Of a stretch of 64,000 bases of DNA, positions 9,710-19,316 are shown in pieces. Made by a program: the position numbers and the translations under genes. The DNA comes from Bacteroidales bacterium (GTDB taxonomy: Bacteria; Bacteroidota; Bacteroidia; Bacteroidales; WCHB1-69): the NCBI GenBank assembly GCA_017438945.1, contig JAFRUI010000022.1, positions 86,744 through 150,743 of the forward strand, read 5' to 3'. The first letter of the stretch is position 1. Every line of letters starts with the position of its first letter. The notes beneath the pieces were generated by a model that ran no database searches, was not told the DNA's origin, and worked only from the letters and a program-made list of their open reading frames with translations.

Positions 9710-10455
9710 TCTTTCACGGGATTACGTTGTTTGACGACTTCGAACAGGGCGATGCCGGTGGCCACGGAGACGTTGAGCGAGCGGATGGTGCCGACCATCG
9801 GGATGGTGACCGTATCGTTGCAGTGCTTGAGGTAGTCCCACGCGATGCCCTCGTACTCGTTGCCCATAATGAGGCAGACGGGTCCGGTGAAATCTTTGTT
9901 GTAGTGCGCATGGTTGGCCTTCTCGGTCACGCCGATAACTTCGATGCCGCTATCTTTCAGGTACTGAATTACTTCCACGAGGTTGGAATGCCGGCAGACG
10001 GGTACCTTGTGCAGTGCACCGGCAGAGCTCTTCACGGCATCCTCGTTGAGCTGTGCCCCGCCGTTGAGCGGCAGGATGATCGCATCGACGCCCGCGCATT
10101 CGGCCGAGCGGGCGATGGCGCCCACGTTGCGCACATCCGTGATTTTGTCGAGCAGCAGCAGGAACGGCACGCGACCCTCCTCGAAAATCGAAGGCACGAT
10201 GTTGTAGATGTCGCAGTATTCGATGGCCGACAGGAACGCAATCACGCCTTGATGGTTTTGACGTGTGAGCCGATTCAGCTTCTCCTGCGGCACGTATTGG
10301 AACGGGATCTTCCGCTGCCGCACCTCGTAGAAGAGCTGCTTGAACAGTTCACCCTGCAAGCCCTTCTGAAACAGGACTTTGTCGATGGTTTTGCCGCTCT
10401 CGATGGCCTCCATCACGGGACGCATGCCGTAAGTGATTTCTTGGTCTCTGGTCAT
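9706..10455 (-). CDS. rlmB: 23S rRNA 2'-O-methyltransferase, TrmH/SPOUT family
   Basis: 249 residues. The N-terminal substrate-binding domain (YGMRPVMEAIESGKTIDKVL) is followed by a SPOUT knot with motif 1 around DVRNVGAIARSAECAGV, motif 2 LIMGNEYEGI and motif 3 IPMVGTIRSLNVSVATGIALFE. This is the layout of RlmB, which methylates G2251 of 23S rRNA using SAM. First gene of a three-gene minus-strand operon. The specific position is inferred from family resemblance; TrmH paralogues can look alike. Confidence 0.9.
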   Translation of the reverse strand: MTRDQEITYGMRPVMEAIESGKTIDKVLFQKGLQGELFKQLFYEVRQRKIPFQYVPQEKLNRLTRQNHQGVIAFLSAIEYCDIYNIVPSIFEEGRVPFLLLLDKITDVRNVGAIARSAECAGVDAIILPLNGGAQLNEDAVKSSAGALHKVPVCRHSNLVEVIQYLKDSGIEVIGVTEKANHAHYNKDFTGPVCLIMGNEYEGIAWDYLKHCNDTVTIPMVGTIRSLNVSVATGIALFEVVKQRNPVKE

Positions 10456-10489
10456 TTGTTTGGTGATTTGTGAACAGATGGTAATATTT

Positions 10490-10517
10490 GTAGAGACGTT
10501 TCATGAAACGTCTCTAC
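10490..10517. repeat. 28-bp perfect palindrome
   Basis: GTAGAGACGTTTCA is followed at once by its exact reverse complement. It lies between rlmB and the PAS gene. Related 28-bp copies occur at 30615-30642 and 51809-51836, so this is a dispersed repeat family, here able to act as a weak hairpin. Confidence 0.85.
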
Positions 10518-10539
10518 ATCCATATCGTAACTGCGTAAT

Positions 10540-10878
10540 CTAGTTTTTCGGTACCCTCACGAAATGCGGCATCTCTGCGGGCAGTTCCATCGACAGTTCG
10601 ATGTAACCCGCGAACTCGCCGTTCTCGAACCACGGGGACTGGTAAACCAACTTCTTCACGCCGTTCTTCTCGATGGTGTAGGCGTTGAGGTTGTGGTTTT
10701 TCAGCATTTCCATCAGTTTGGTGCGGGCAGGTTCCGGATGGCAGTCCAGCAGGTTCTGGCCGATGATGTGCTTGCCGTGACTGAGCACGCGCTCGGCGGT
10801 TTCGTTCATTTCCAGAATTTTACCGTCTTTGTCGCAAACCGTGACGGAAAACGGGACGTTGTGAAAATATTCCAACAT
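10540..10878 (-). CDS. Small PAS-domain protein
   Basis: 112 residues made of a single PAS fold: VPFSVTVCDKDGKILEMNET, the GQNLLDCHPEPAR turn, and closing strands around GEFAGYIELSMELP. No output domain is attached, so it is a stand-alone sensor or binding module. Ligand unknown. The C-H-P-E-P motif resembles PAS domains linked to DUF438. Its own promoter lies at 10902-10909. Confidence 0.8.
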   Translation of the reverse strand: MLEYFHNVPFSVTVCDKDGKILEMNETAERVLSHGKHIIGQNLLDCHPEPARTKLMEMLKNHNLNAYTIEKNGVKKLVYQSPWFENGEFAGYIELSMELPAEMPHFVRVPKN

Positions 10879-10901
10879 AATCTTTGTTTTTAATTCGGTG
10901 G

Positions 10902-10909
10902 CAAAAGTA
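10902..10909 (-). promoter_or_regulatory. -7 element of the PAS gene
   Basis: TACTTTTG on the minus strand, 24 bp before the PAS start codon; matches TAnnTTTG. Confidence 0.6.
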
Positions 10910-11090
10910 AAAAAAATTCCTACCTCTTTGATGATGGTTTCAGGTTTTTGGTTTCAAACAAAATTGACACCAAAAATATCCGAATTTTGCAAAATCAGAA
11001 AATTAAATTTACAATTAATTATTAAAATCAATACCATAAAAGTTTATAAACACCAGATAAACAATGTGTTATTGAAAATTTAAATAAGTA

Positions 11091-11120
11091 TTGAGAGAAT
11101 AAATTTTTATTGTATCTTTG
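11091..11120 (+). promoter_or_regulatory. Promoter of the 133-residue helical protein
   Basis: TTG (11091-11093), 19 bp, then TATCTTTG (11113-11120): a good match to the Bacteroidota -33/-7 consensus. The expected leader is about 25 nt. The rest of 10910-11090 is AT-rich with no other signal seen. Confidence 0.75.
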
Positions 11121-11148
11121 CCACGAAAAAACTAATTAATATTTAAAC

Positions 11149-11550
11149 ATGGAAATCAATAATCTTATAGAAGAAGCTCGCAGATATGTGGCCAATGCAA
11201 AAGAAGTTATCCAAAAGGCCAACTATGATCCAGAACTGAAGATCTATACAGACAGCAAATACATCAAAATGGCTGGTAACACTTTGTGGAACGGCTGTCT
11301 TATCGCTCTTGATGCGGCACTGCAAATACGAAAGGGTAAAGGACGTCCGTCTATTGATAAATACAAAGAAGCCGCTGGCAAACGCGACCGCAAACTTTTA
11401 GCAGCCATAGTGGCTGGTTATGACACCATGCATCTGCACATGGGCTATGACGGCACAAAAAACAAGAAGACCTGTGATTCGGCTTTCGAATATGCCACCG
11501 CTATCATTGACCACTGTGAAAAGCTCTGTCCAGCGCCTGTTTGTGCGTGA
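11149..11550 (+). CDS. Small helical protein, DUF5618-like
   Basis: 133 residues, entirely helical by inspection, with Cys residues at the C-terminus (CEKLCPAPVCA). The N-terminus (NNLIEEARRYVANAKEV) and central WNGCLIALDAALQ segment resemble the DUF5618 family of Bacteroidota, whose function is unknown; I give that family name from memory with moderate confidence. No neighbour shares its transcription unit. Confidence 0.7.
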   Translation: MEINNLIEEARRYVANAKEVIQKANYDPELKIYTDSKYIKMAGNTLWNGCLIALDAALQIRKGKGRPSIDKYKEAAGKRDRKLLAAIVAGYDTMHLHMGYDGTKNKKTCDSAFEYATAIIDHCEKLCPAPVCA

Positions 11551-11616
11551 AGGTAGTAGAATGGAAATTCTTACTTGCTATCAAAAAAGGGTGGGGGTAA
11601 CACTTACCATGGCCAG

Positions 11617-11647
11617 CCAATAGCTAAAAGCCAACAGCCAATAGCCA
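11617..11647. repeat. 7-bp tandem array, CCAATAG family
   Basis: Four and a half units (CCAATAG, CTAAAAG, CCAACAG, CCAATAG, CCA). It ends 2 bp from the trkH stop codon at 11650. Confidence 0.8.
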
Positions 11648-11649
11648 GA

Positions 11650-13452
11650 TTAACCCAGCATGATATACAAATCGGGATACTGATGCGGGGATTCTTTTTT
11701 GTGGCGCGTGAGAGCGAAGGCCATCGTCAGGGTGCCGATACGACCGCAGTACATGTTGACAATGAGGATCACTTTTGCCATCCAGTTCCAGTTGGCGCAC
11801 TCTCCGGTGGACAATCCGCACGTGGTGAAGGCCGAGAAGGACTCAAACAGCGCATGAAGCAGCTGGACATCCGGTTGCACGACCGTGAGCAGAAAACAGG
11901 AAATGAGCATGAACGCCGCAGACATCATCATGATGGTGGTTGCTTTTTCCACCAATGACGGCGAGATGGCTTTATGATCGAACTCAATGTTTTTCTTACC
12001 CTGTACGGTGGCGATCACAGATTTAATGACAATGAACAACGTGGTGGTTTTGATGCCGCCACCGGTGGAGCTGGGAGAACCGCCTATAAAGATGGCCAAC
12101 AATATCAAGAGGATAGTTGACAAGTGCATCATATTGATATCCAATACGTTGAAACCGGAAGTACGGCAGGTGACCACTTGGAAGATGGTGGTGAAAATTT
12201 TATTGCCCATACCATCGATATTCTTCAAAGTGTTATTGTACTCCAGCAGGAAGAATAGAATGCTGCCAATAATGAGAATGGCAAAGGTGACGTAAAGGAC
12301 GATTTTGGTTTGCGGCATCAGCGATTTCCAGTGGTATTTGTTACGTTCGCGGATGTAGCGGTAGCTGAAGAAGTCGCGGATGGTAAGGAAGCCGATGCCG
12401 CCAAGGAATACTAACGCCATAATCACCACTTGCGGGAAATAACTGCCTGGTACACCAAGGTTTAGCAGACTATCGTCAATGAGCACAAAACCACCGTTGT
12501 TAAACGCTGATACCGTGTAAAAAATGGAAAAAAAGAGGTTTTGCTTGTCGGAAATGAAGAAACCAGTCGATTTCCAGTAGGTGAAAAGGAATGCCACGCC
12601 CGCTGCTTCAATGATGAAAGTGGTCAGCACAATGCTGCGCAACAACCCCACGGAATCGGAAAGACGGTCTGCAGACATCATGTCGCGAATCATGTACTGG
12701 TAGCGGAGACCGACCATGGAGCGCGACAAAAACGTAGAGAAGAACGTTGCGAAAGAGAGGATGCTCATACCGCCCAACTGGATCAGCATCAGAATCACCA
12801 CCTGCCCTTTGAAGGTGAAACAGGCCGATGTGCTTACCACCGAAAGTCCTGTGATACAGCTGGCACTGGTTGCAGTGAAAAGTGCGTCAATAAAGGAGAT
12901 TCCGTTGGTGGTCATGCGGGGCATCATCAGCAGAATAGTACCGATGGATATGAGGAAAAGGAACGACCCGACCATCAATATAGGAGGGCTGAGATGGTAT
13001 TTTCCCAAGGTGCTGCTCATCTTCGCCATCTCCACCAGAACAATGATCAAAAAGTAGAACTGGATGAATATCAGATAGATATTCTCGAAATTATGCGCAT
13101 TGACAATGTCTATATGGAAAACATTTATGGAGATGAACTGGAGAATCAGCAAAAGGATAATCAGAAATTCCACCCACGATTGTTTGAGGTATTCTTTGCG
13201 ATGCAACGAGTAGAAGAGCTGTACGAAATATTTGGCTACGTAGAAGCAGAGACTGATGTGTATTATCCAGCGAATGAGCGTTTTAACCTGCGGGGTGATA
13301 TAGAGGCCGTGGTAGCAGAAAATGCACGCAATGGTCACGATGGAAATCACCAAGCTGCAAATCCGCAAAATCCGCTGTATGCGGTCTTTGTGGTTCACAA
13401 TGTGAACACGGAGTTTTCCGTTGTACTCGTCGTGATTTCCGAAAAAGAACAT
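11650..13452 (-). CDS. trkH: Potassium uptake protein, TrkH/KtrB family
   Basis: Membrane pore subunit for K+ uptake. 600 residues, about 120 longer than many TrkH proteins because of an N-terminal block of extra membrane segments (residues about 30-160). The core holds repeated P-loop/helix units: SASCITGLSVV, SAFNNGGFVL, CRTSGFNVL and FTTCGLSTGE carry the glycines of the four selectivity filters. SSTGGGIKTTTL lies between the last two. It starts one base inside the trkA stop (TAATG), so the two are coupled. Confidence 0.94.
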   Translation of the reverse strand: MFFFGNHDEYNGKLRVHIVNHKDRIQRILRICSLVISIVTIACIFCYHGLYITPQVKTLIRWIIHISLCFYVAKYFVQLFYSLHRKEYLKQSWVEFLIILLLILQFISINVFHIDIVNAHNFENIYLIFIQFYFLIIVLVEMAKMSSTLGKYHLSPPILMVGSFLFLISIGTILLMMPRMTTNGISFIDALFTATSASCITGLSVVSTSACFTFKGQVVILMLIQLGGMSILSFATFFSTFLSRSMVGLRYQYMIRDMMSADRLSDSVGLLRSIVLTTFIIEAAGVAFLFTYWKSTGFFISDKQNLFFSIFYTVSAFNNGGFVLIDDSLLNLGVPGSYFPQVVIMALVFLGGIGFLTIRDFFSYRYIRERNKYHWKSLMPQTKIVLYVTFAILIIGSILFFLLEYNNTLKNIDGMGNKIFTTIFQVVTCRTSGFNVLDINMMHLSTILLILLAIFIGGSPSSTGGGIKTTTLFIVIKSVIATVQGKKNIEFDHKAISPSLVEKATTIMMMSAAFMLISCFLLTVVQPDVQLLHALFESFSAFTTCGLSTGECANWNWMAKVILIVNMYCGRIGTLTMAFALTRHKKESPHQYPDLYIMLG

Positions 13453-14147
13453 TACAGATTGATTTTGATGAAGTTGTCTATATCGCGGTCCTTGCCGAAC
13501 AGCACAAAAACATCGCCTTTGCGGATGACGGTGGAGTTGTCGGGCACACCGATAATGTGCTGTTTTGTAGTGAGTTCCTTGTTTTCGATTTCCTCAAAAT
13601 TACGGCGTATCGTTACCAAGCTGAGGTGGTGGTTGTCGCGGAAGTTGATGTCGCCGAGGGTGAGTCCTTCGAGGCGGTCGGGGGCAATGATGGAAGCGAT
13701 ACGGTATTCATCGGGCATCTGCAAGTAGGACAAGATGTTAGGATTGCTCAGACGCTCCGCTAAATTGGTTGCCAGTTCCTCTTCGGGCGACAGGAATTCC
13801 GTGATGCCCATTTTCTCCAGAATGGTTTGCTGGTGAGTGCCCTTGATTCGGCTGTAAATCTTTTCAATGCCCAAGTCAATGAGGTTGGAGATACAAAGAA
13901 GCCGTTCCACGAAATCATCGCCGATAGCCACAATCACGGCGTCAAAATCCTTGATGTTTTCGTTGAGCAGGGCGCGTTTGTCGGTGGCGTCGGTGCAGAC
14001 GGCATAAGCTACGTCGTCACTGATATTCTGCACTTTTTTCATGTCTTTGTCGATGACCAACACCTCGAACCCTTTTTCCGAAAGGGCTAAGCTGATTGCT
14101 TGACCGAACTGACCTGCGCCTATGACGGCAAATTTCTTCTGAGCCAT
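13452..14147 (-). CDS. trkA: Trk/Ktr regulatory subunit, RCK protein
   Basis: 231 residues: an N-terminal RCK_N Rossmann domain (FAVIGAGQFGQAISLALSEKG, then LVIDKD) that binds NAD(H) or ATP, and a C-terminal RCK_C domain (about 140-231). The single RCK pair matches KtrA-type subunits more than the double-length E. coli TrkA. It gates the membrane channel encoded directly downstream. Confidence 0.93.
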   Translation of the reverse strand: MAQKKFAVIGAGQFGQAISLALSEKGFEVLVIDKDMKKVQNISDDVAYAVCTDATDKRALLNENIKDFDAVIVAIGDDFVERLLCISNLIDLGIEKIYSRIKGTHQQTILEKMGITEFLSPEEELATNLAERLSNPNILSYLQMPDEYRIASIIAPDRLEGLTLGDINFRDNHHLSLVTIRRNFEEIENKELTTKQHIIGVPDNSTVIRKGDVFVLFGKDRDIDNFIKINL

Positions 14148-14190
14148 AATTTCAATCGTTTAGAAAACGGCGAAAATAAAAAATTTTCCG

Positions 14191-16665
14191 CTACTTTTTC
14201 AGTTTTACTACTGTGATGCCTGTGCCACCGAGTTCGAGCATCTCATCATGAAACTCCACAACATTCTGTCTCTTAGACAGAAACTGTCTTACAACGCTTC
14301 GTAAAATGCCGTTTCCTTTCCCATGAAGAATGCGCAAATTATTTACGCCCAGCATTTCGGCTTCGTCGAGATACTCTTCCAGATTGTGCATCATCTCTTC
14401 GGCCCGTTGCCCGCGCACGTCCAAGGTGCTGTTGAAATCGGAGAGTTTTTTGTTAAGAGCGTCGGCAATGGTGCCGGTGTTGAATTGCGACACGTGGCCT
14501 CTTTCCACATTCCGTGCCTCTTTCTTGCTGATTTTGATGAGCTTGTCGAGCTTGGTGCGGAAATTCACCGAATGGAAGGAAATCATCACGTCATTGCCGT
14601 CAATTTGCGTCACCTCGCCAGCGATTTGGGAATCCGGCATATAGACGGAATCGCCCACACGGATGGTTTTGTCTTTAATTTCCTCAGCAGTCTGTTTTTT
14701 CTCCACTGGCTTTTTCCGATGGACAGGAATGAGGGCTTTCACAGCATCGGCCTCCGCTTTCTCCACATGTTCAATCTCCTTCTGCATCTCTTTTTTGAAG
14801 GATTTCACCTCTTCCCGAGCTGCCTTGGTCTTCTCCGCATCGGCTTTCGACTCTTTGATTTCGCGAATCGTGTTCTCGATGATTTTGTTCGCGCTATCCA
14901 CAATGTAGTTGGCCTGGTTTTTGGCTTTAGTGAGAATCTCCTTGCGCTGTTTGTCGAGTTGAGCGAACTTTTCGGCGTATTCGTCAATCATCACCGCTAA
15001 CTGGTCATCGGCGGCACGCACCATCTTGAGCTTCTGTTCCGTCTCGATCTGCGTGATTTCAATCTCCTCCAGTTTCCGTTCGTAGTCGATTTGAGCCGTG
15101 CCGGATTTCTGAATCGCATTTTCGATGATTTGCGGATCCAGTCCGATTTGGCGGGCAATCTCGTACGTGAAAGAGCTGCCGGGTTTACCAATTTTGAGGA
15201 CGAAAAGCGGTAGTAACGCATTGGTGTCGAATAACATGGCACCGTTTTCGGCTTCCGGATGCGTGTCGGAGAACATCTTGAGGTTGCCATAGTGCGTGGT
15301 GATGATGCCGAACGCTTTCGTGTCGTAGTAACGCTCCAAAATCGATTCGGCTAACGCCCCGCCCAAGGTTGGCTCGGTGCCGCTGCCGAATTCGTCAATC
15401 AAGAACAACGACTTGGCGTTAAGATGTTCGTCCATCATCTTAAGATTCTGAAGATGAGAGCTATATGTACTCAAATCATTGTCGATGGATTGTTCATCGC
15501 CAATGTCAATGAAGATATGGTCGAAGATGCCCATGTCCGAGGTGCTCAGCATTGGGACGGGCAGGCCGCATTGCATCATATATTGCAGTAGGCCAACGCT
15601 TTTCAAGCATACGGACTTGCCGCCGGCGTTGGGTCCGGAAATGATCAGAATCCGTTTTTCAGGCAGCAATCGGATGTCCAACGGTACCACCTCTTTGTGG
15701 TGTTTTTTGTAGTTGAGGTAGAGTAGGGGATGTTTGGCCTGGTACCACTGCACCATGGTTTTCGGATGGATATGGGGCACCGAAGCGTCAATATCGATGG
15801 CGAAGAGGGCTTTGGCTCGAAGGAAATCGTATTTGCCCATCAGTTTTTGGGCATCGAGGAGGTCATCGATGATTGGGCGGATGGTGTCGGTAATTTCCGT
15901 CAGGATACGGATGATCTCGCGTTGTTCGGCGTTTTGCAGTTCCTTGAGTTCGTTGTTGGCATCGAAAACTTCCGTCGGTTCGATGAAAACAGTCTGTCCG
16001 GTGGCGGATTCGTCGTGTACGAAACCGCGCAGACGGCGTTTGAACTGGGCGGATACGGGAATGCAGAGTCGTCCATTGCGGATGGTCATTTCGGCATCCT
16101 CTTTCACGATGCCATCCTGCTTGGCAGTGGCAAGAATCTTGCGGATTTGCCGGTCGGCATCGCGGGAGAGGCGGTTCATCGCTCCTTTGATGTGGGCCAG
16201 TTCGTCGGAGGCGTTGTCGCGCATCTGACCTTTATCGTCCAAGATGCGGTTGATGGCGCTCGTCAGGTCGCGCTGCAGCGGCATCTCCGCACACATTGAC
16301 CAAAGGCGCGGGTAGCGGTTATCCTCGTGGCGCACCTTGAAATAAACGAAAATGTTGGTCATGGACTGGATGAACCCGCGCAGGCAGGCGAGTTCATCGA
16401 GTTCGATATGGGTGCCGTCAATACGGAGCCGTTTCAGTGTTTCGCGGAGGTCGTAGAAGTCCTGTGCGGGAAAGGGTTCATCGAAGAGCAGCAGCTGGCG
16501 GAACTCTTCCACCGCTTCCAATGCCGGCATGATTTGCAGCATGTCGGTCATAAACTGCATACTTTCCACCGCTTCCGCCCCTTGCGGACTCAGGCAGTGT
16601 TCCAGGATCAGTCGCCGCACGATGTCAAAACCGATTTTCTCCTCAAAATTATCTGGATAGAGCAT
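14191..16665 (-). CDS. mutS2: Endonuclease MutS2
   Basis: 824 residues. Core and clamp helices come first, then the ABC-type ATPase with Walker A SGPNAGGKS near residue 350, Walker B LFLIDEFGSG and TTHY. A long coiled coil follows (about 520-660, KESKADAEKTKAAREEVK), and a C-terminal Smr nuclease domain (LDVRGQRAEEM, LHGKGNG). MutS2 binds branched DNA or, in some species, collided ribosomes. The mismatch-recognition domain of MutS is absent, as expected. Its own promoter is at 16694-16701. Confidence 0.96.
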   Translation of the reverse strand: MLYPDNFEEKIGFDIVRRLILEHCLSPQGAEAVESMQFMTDMLQIMPALEAVEEFRQLLLFDEPFPAQDFYDLRETLKRLRIDGTHIELDELACLRGFIQSMTNIFVYFKVRHEDNRYPRLWSMCAEMPLQRDLTSAINRILDDKGQMRDNASDELAHIKGAMNRLSRDADRQIRKILATAKQDGIVKEDAEMTIRNGRLCIPVSAQFKRRLRGFVHDESATGQTVFIEPTEVFDANNELKELQNAEQREIIRILTEITDTIRPIIDDLLDAQKLMGKYDFLRAKALFAIDIDASVPHIHPKTMVQWYQAKHPLLYLNYKKHHKEVVPLDIRLLPEKRILIISGPNAGGKSVCLKSVGLLQYMMQCGLPVPMLSTSDMGIFDHIFIDIGDEQSIDNDLSTYSSHLQNLKMMDEHLNAKSLFLIDEFGSGTEPTLGGALAESILERYYDTKAFGIITTHYGNLKMFSDTHPEAENGAMLFDTNALLPLFVLKIGKPGSSFTYEIARQIGLDPQIIENAIQKSGTAQIDYERKLEEIEITQIETEQKLKMVRAADDQLAVMIDEYAEKFAQLDKQRKEILTKAKNQANYIVDSANKIIENTIREIKESKADAEKTKAAREEVKSFKKEMQKEIEHVEKAEADAVKALIPVHRKKPVEKKQTAEEIKDKTIRVGDSVYMPDSQIAGEVTQIDGNDVMISFHSVNFRTKLDKLIKISKKEARNVERGHVSQFNTGTIADALNKKLSDFNSTLDVRGQRAEEMMHNLEEYLDEAEMLGVNNLRILHGKGNGILRSVVRQFLSKRQNVVEFHDEMLELGGTGITVVKLKK

Positions 16666-16693
16666 ATAAGTTTCGTCAGTTTTAAAATGGCGG

Positions 16694-16701
16694 CAAAGGT
16701 A
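16694..16701 (-). promoter_or_regulatory. -7 element of mutS2
   Basis: TACCTTTG on the minus strand, 29 bp before the mutS2 start; matches TAnnTTTG. Confidence 0.6.
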
Positions 16702-16761
16702 CGAAAATTTCGCTTTGTGATTTGAGGATGTTTAGAGACGAGAGAAGCACATCTCCACAGA

Positions 16762-17550
16762 TTATACAAACTTCTTTTTCACGAGGTCAATGACAAATCC
16801 CGGCAACAGAAAACACAACAACAAGAAAAAGTAATTGATGGCTCCGGGAATTTTCATTTTCCGGCCGTGCAGGGTTGCGCGGACGCCGCGTTTGGCAATC
16901 TGCTCGGGTTTCAGCATAACACCGATGGCGCACAGACGCTTCCGCATTTTTACCGGCAGATTATAGAGGTCCGTATCAACAGCGCCAGGGCAGACACAGC
17001 ATACTTTCACTCCGTAATGACTTAGTTCATAGTGAATTCCTTTTGAGAATTTCAACAGATAGGATTTCGAAGCTTGATAGACGGCGATGGTCGGGAAACT
17101 CATGAAAGCCGTGATGGAACTGGCGTTGAGGATGTAACCACACCGGCGCTCTTTCATCTTCTGCCCGAACAGCACGCATAAATCCGCGGGCGTGGTGCAG
17201 TGCAGCATGGTCATTTTGTGGCTTAAAGCCATTGGTTTATCTACTGCTGCCCCAAAATAGAACATGCCGGCGTTGTTGACCAGCACTTCGATGATGAGGT
17301 TTTCGCTCTCGCAGAAGTCGAACAGCTCCTGCGCCGCATTTTCTGCAGTCAGATCTTGATATCGGGTTACGATTTGTTGTTCGGGGAACATCGCCTGCAA
17401 ACTCTTTTTCGCTTCCTCATTTAAATCCTCGCGATTACTGACAATCAAGATGTTGTATCCTTGTCGCGCCCATTCTTCCGCATAGGCATAACCAATGCCG
17501 GAGCTTCCCCCAGTGACTAAAGCGAACGTGTTTTTCTTTGTATTATTCAT
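16762..17550 (-). CDS. Short-chain dehydrogenase/reductase
   Basis: 262 residues. TGGSSGIG near residue 14 binds NAD(P)H, NNAG lies near residue 91, and the catalytic tetrad region has S (NASSITAF) and YQASK. The C-terminus ends in a hydrophobic stretch plus Lys-rich tail (INYFFLLLCFLLPGFVI..KKK), which suggests membrane association. Substrate not predictable. It follows sufS on the same strand, across a heptad array. Confidence 0.9.
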   Translation of the reverse strand: MNNTKKNTFALVTGGSSGIGYAYAEEWARQGYNILIVSNREDLNEEAKKSLQAMFPEQQIVTRYQDLTAENAAQELFDFCESENLIIEVLVNNAGMFYFGAAVDKPMALSHKMTMLHCTTPADLCVLFGQKMKERRCGYILNASSITAFMSFPTIAVYQASKSYLLKFSKGIHYELSHYGVKVCCVCPGAVDTDLYNLPVKMRKRLCAIGVMLKPEQIAKRGVRATLHGRKMKIPGAINYFFLLLCFLLPGFVIDLVKKKFV

Positions 17551-17560
17551 AGTGTCATTT

Positions 17561-17595
17561 GAACTTTGAACTTTGAACTTTGAACCTTGAACCTT
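17561..17595. repeat. 7-bp tandem array, GAACTTT family
   Basis: Five units (GAACTTT three times, GAACCTT twice) in exact register. The last two bases of the array are part of the sufS stop codon (17594-17596). Confidence 0.85.
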
Positions 17596-18796
17596 AAGCC
17601 AGCATCATTTTAGCTTTGATGACGGCGTTGACCAGCGCATCTGCCTCCTCAAACGTGTTATAGAGGGCGAAGGAGGCTCGGACGGTGCCGGGAATACCGA
17701 AATGGGTCATAATGGGTTGCGTGCAGTGATGCCCCGTACGAACCGCAATTCCTTGATGGTCAAGAAGAACACCCATATCGTAAGGATGGATGTTACCCAC
17801 AAGGAAGGAGATAACGCCTGTCTTATGGGCTGCTTCTCCGATGAAACGCATCCCTTCGATTTTGGACAGCTTTTCGGCGGTGTAAGCCAACAGTTCCTGT
17901 TCGTATGCCGCGATCTTTTCCAAACCGATACTTTGGATGTATTCGATGGCCTTGCGCAATCCGATGACATCTCCGACGGAAGGGGTGCCGGCCTCGAATT
18001 TGAAAGGCAGATCGTTGTAGGTGGTCTTCTCAAAGGTTACATCCTTGATCATTTCGCCACCACCTTGATAAGGTTGCATCTCGTTGAGCCAGCGATCTTT
18101 ACCGTACATCACGCCGATACCCATCGGGGCATACATCTTATGGCCGGAGAAGCAATAGAAGTCGCAATCGAGGGCCTGTACGTCCACGGGACAGTGCGCC
18201 ACGGCCTGTGCCCCGTCAATGAGGACGGGAACGTTGTGGGTGTGCGCGATGCGGATAATCTCTTCAACAGGATTTATGGTTCCCAACGTATTGGAGACGT
18301 GTGTCACGGCCACAATTTTGGTTCGGTCCGTGATAAGACCGTCTAATTCGCTGATTATCAACTCTCCTTTGTCGTTGAAGGGTACCACTTTTAGTTTCGC
18401 GCCATGTTCCGCGCACGTCAACTGCCACGGCACGATGTTGGAGTGGTGCTCCATTTCGGAGATGATAACCTCATCGCCTTCGTGCAAGTAGGTGCGTCCG
18501 AAAGAGCTGGCAACCAAGTTGATGGACTCGGTGGCTCCTCGCGTGAAGATGACCTCCTGCGTGGTAGGTGCATGGATGTATTGCCGCACGGCCTCCCGTG
18601 CCTGTTCGAACTCGTTGGTCGCTAACTGGCTAAGACAGTGAACCCCACGATGGATGTTACTGTTGATGTGGAGGTAATAATCGTTCAGCGCGTCAATTAC
18701 CACTTGCGGCTTTTGCGTGGTGGCGGCATTGTCCAAGTAGACGAGCGGTTTGCCGTAAACCTTTTCGTTTAATATGGGAAAATCGGATCTATTCAT
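17594..18796 (-). CDS. sufS: Cysteine desulfurase, SufS type
   Basis: PLP enzyme that frees sulfur from cysteine for Fe-S cluster assembly. 400 residues. PLP lysine in CFSGHKMYAPMG (near residue 224), SEMEHHSN upstream, and the active cysteine in RTGHHCTQP near residue 358. The short insertion around the cysteine fits group II (SufS/CsdA). No sufBCD or sufE adjoins it. Its start overlaps the stop of the upstream membrane protein by 8 bp. Confidence 0.95.
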   Translation of the reverse strand: MNRSDFPILNEKVYGKPLVYLDNAATTQKPQVVIDALNDYYLHINSNIHRGVHCLSQLATNEFEQAREAVRQYIHAPTTQEVIFTRGATESINLVASSFGRTYLHEGDEVIISEMEHHSNIVPWQLTCAEHGAKLKVVPFNDKGELIISELDGLITDRTKIVAVTHVSNTLGTINPVEEIIRIAHTHNVPVLIDGAQAVAHCPVDVQALDCDFYCFSGHKMYAPMGIGVMYGKDRWLNEMQPYQGGGEMIKDVTFEKTTYNDLPFKFEAGTPSVGDVIGLRKAIEYIQSIGLEKIAAYEQELLAYTAEKLSKIEGMRFIGEAAHKTGVISFLVGNIHPYDMGVLLDHQGIAVRTGHHCTQPIMTHFGIPGTVRASFALYNTFEEADALVNAVIKAKMMLA

Positions 18797-19316
18797 GGGA
18801 TGGATTATTTTCGGATGTCACAGAGTCAGTGTTTTGTAATGTGTCATTATTGTTTTGATTGTCAAAGGGTTTCATGTATCGTAGTTGGGTGGCGTACATC
18901 AGTACCCACAGCACGGACATGATGATGCCGTTCAGGTCCATGGCCACAAGCCCGCCAATGATGAAATTCATCACGCAGAATTCCAAGATTTTACCGATGG
19001 TATAAACGTGGAAACCGGCTTTATTCAATTTCGCCAACATAAGGAACGCGCCGGCGAACAGCATGAGCTGCACAGCAGCAAGAAGCAGGTATTGCCAACT
19101 GTTGATGGAGGTGTAAATGGACAATATTTGATCCACTTGGTCTGTCGGGAACATGCCCATATCCTTGATTGTCTCCATGGATTTCAACATATAGTCCGGT
19201 GCGAAAGCCCAGCAGATATAGGCGATGGCAGAAAAGGCGGAATTGAGCATTGTGATGATGCCCAAAATCCATAATATTGGTGTGCGTTTCGGGGTAATGG
19301 TTTCGGGATTATTCAT
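18789..19316 (-). CDS. Four-helix membrane protein of unknown function
   Basis: 175 residues with four hydrophobic segments (about 14-34, 70-95, 105-125 and 128-148) and an Asn-rich polar C-terminal tail. I do not recognise the family. It overlaps tilS and sufS by 8 bp on either side, so all three are translated from one message; no functional link is evident. Confidence 0.8.
   Translation of the reverse strand: MNNPETITPKRTPILWILGIITMLNSAFSAIAYICWAFAPDYMLKSMETIKDMGMFPTDQVDQILSIYTSINSWQYLLLAAVQLMLFAGAFLMLAKLNKAGFHVYTIGKILEFCVMNFIIGGLVAMDLNGIIMSVLWVLMYATQLRYMKPFDNQNNNDTLQNTDSVTSENNPSHE

Noticed and set aside
12541-13728. 395-codon frame opposite trkH and trkA
   Set aside because: Crosses the junction of two clear genes on the other strand and has no recognisable features.
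14191-16665. Mismatch-repair MutS instead of MutS2
   Set aside because: No N-terminal mismatch-binding domain, and a C-terminal Smr domain with LDVRGQR and HGKGNG is present, which defines MutS2.
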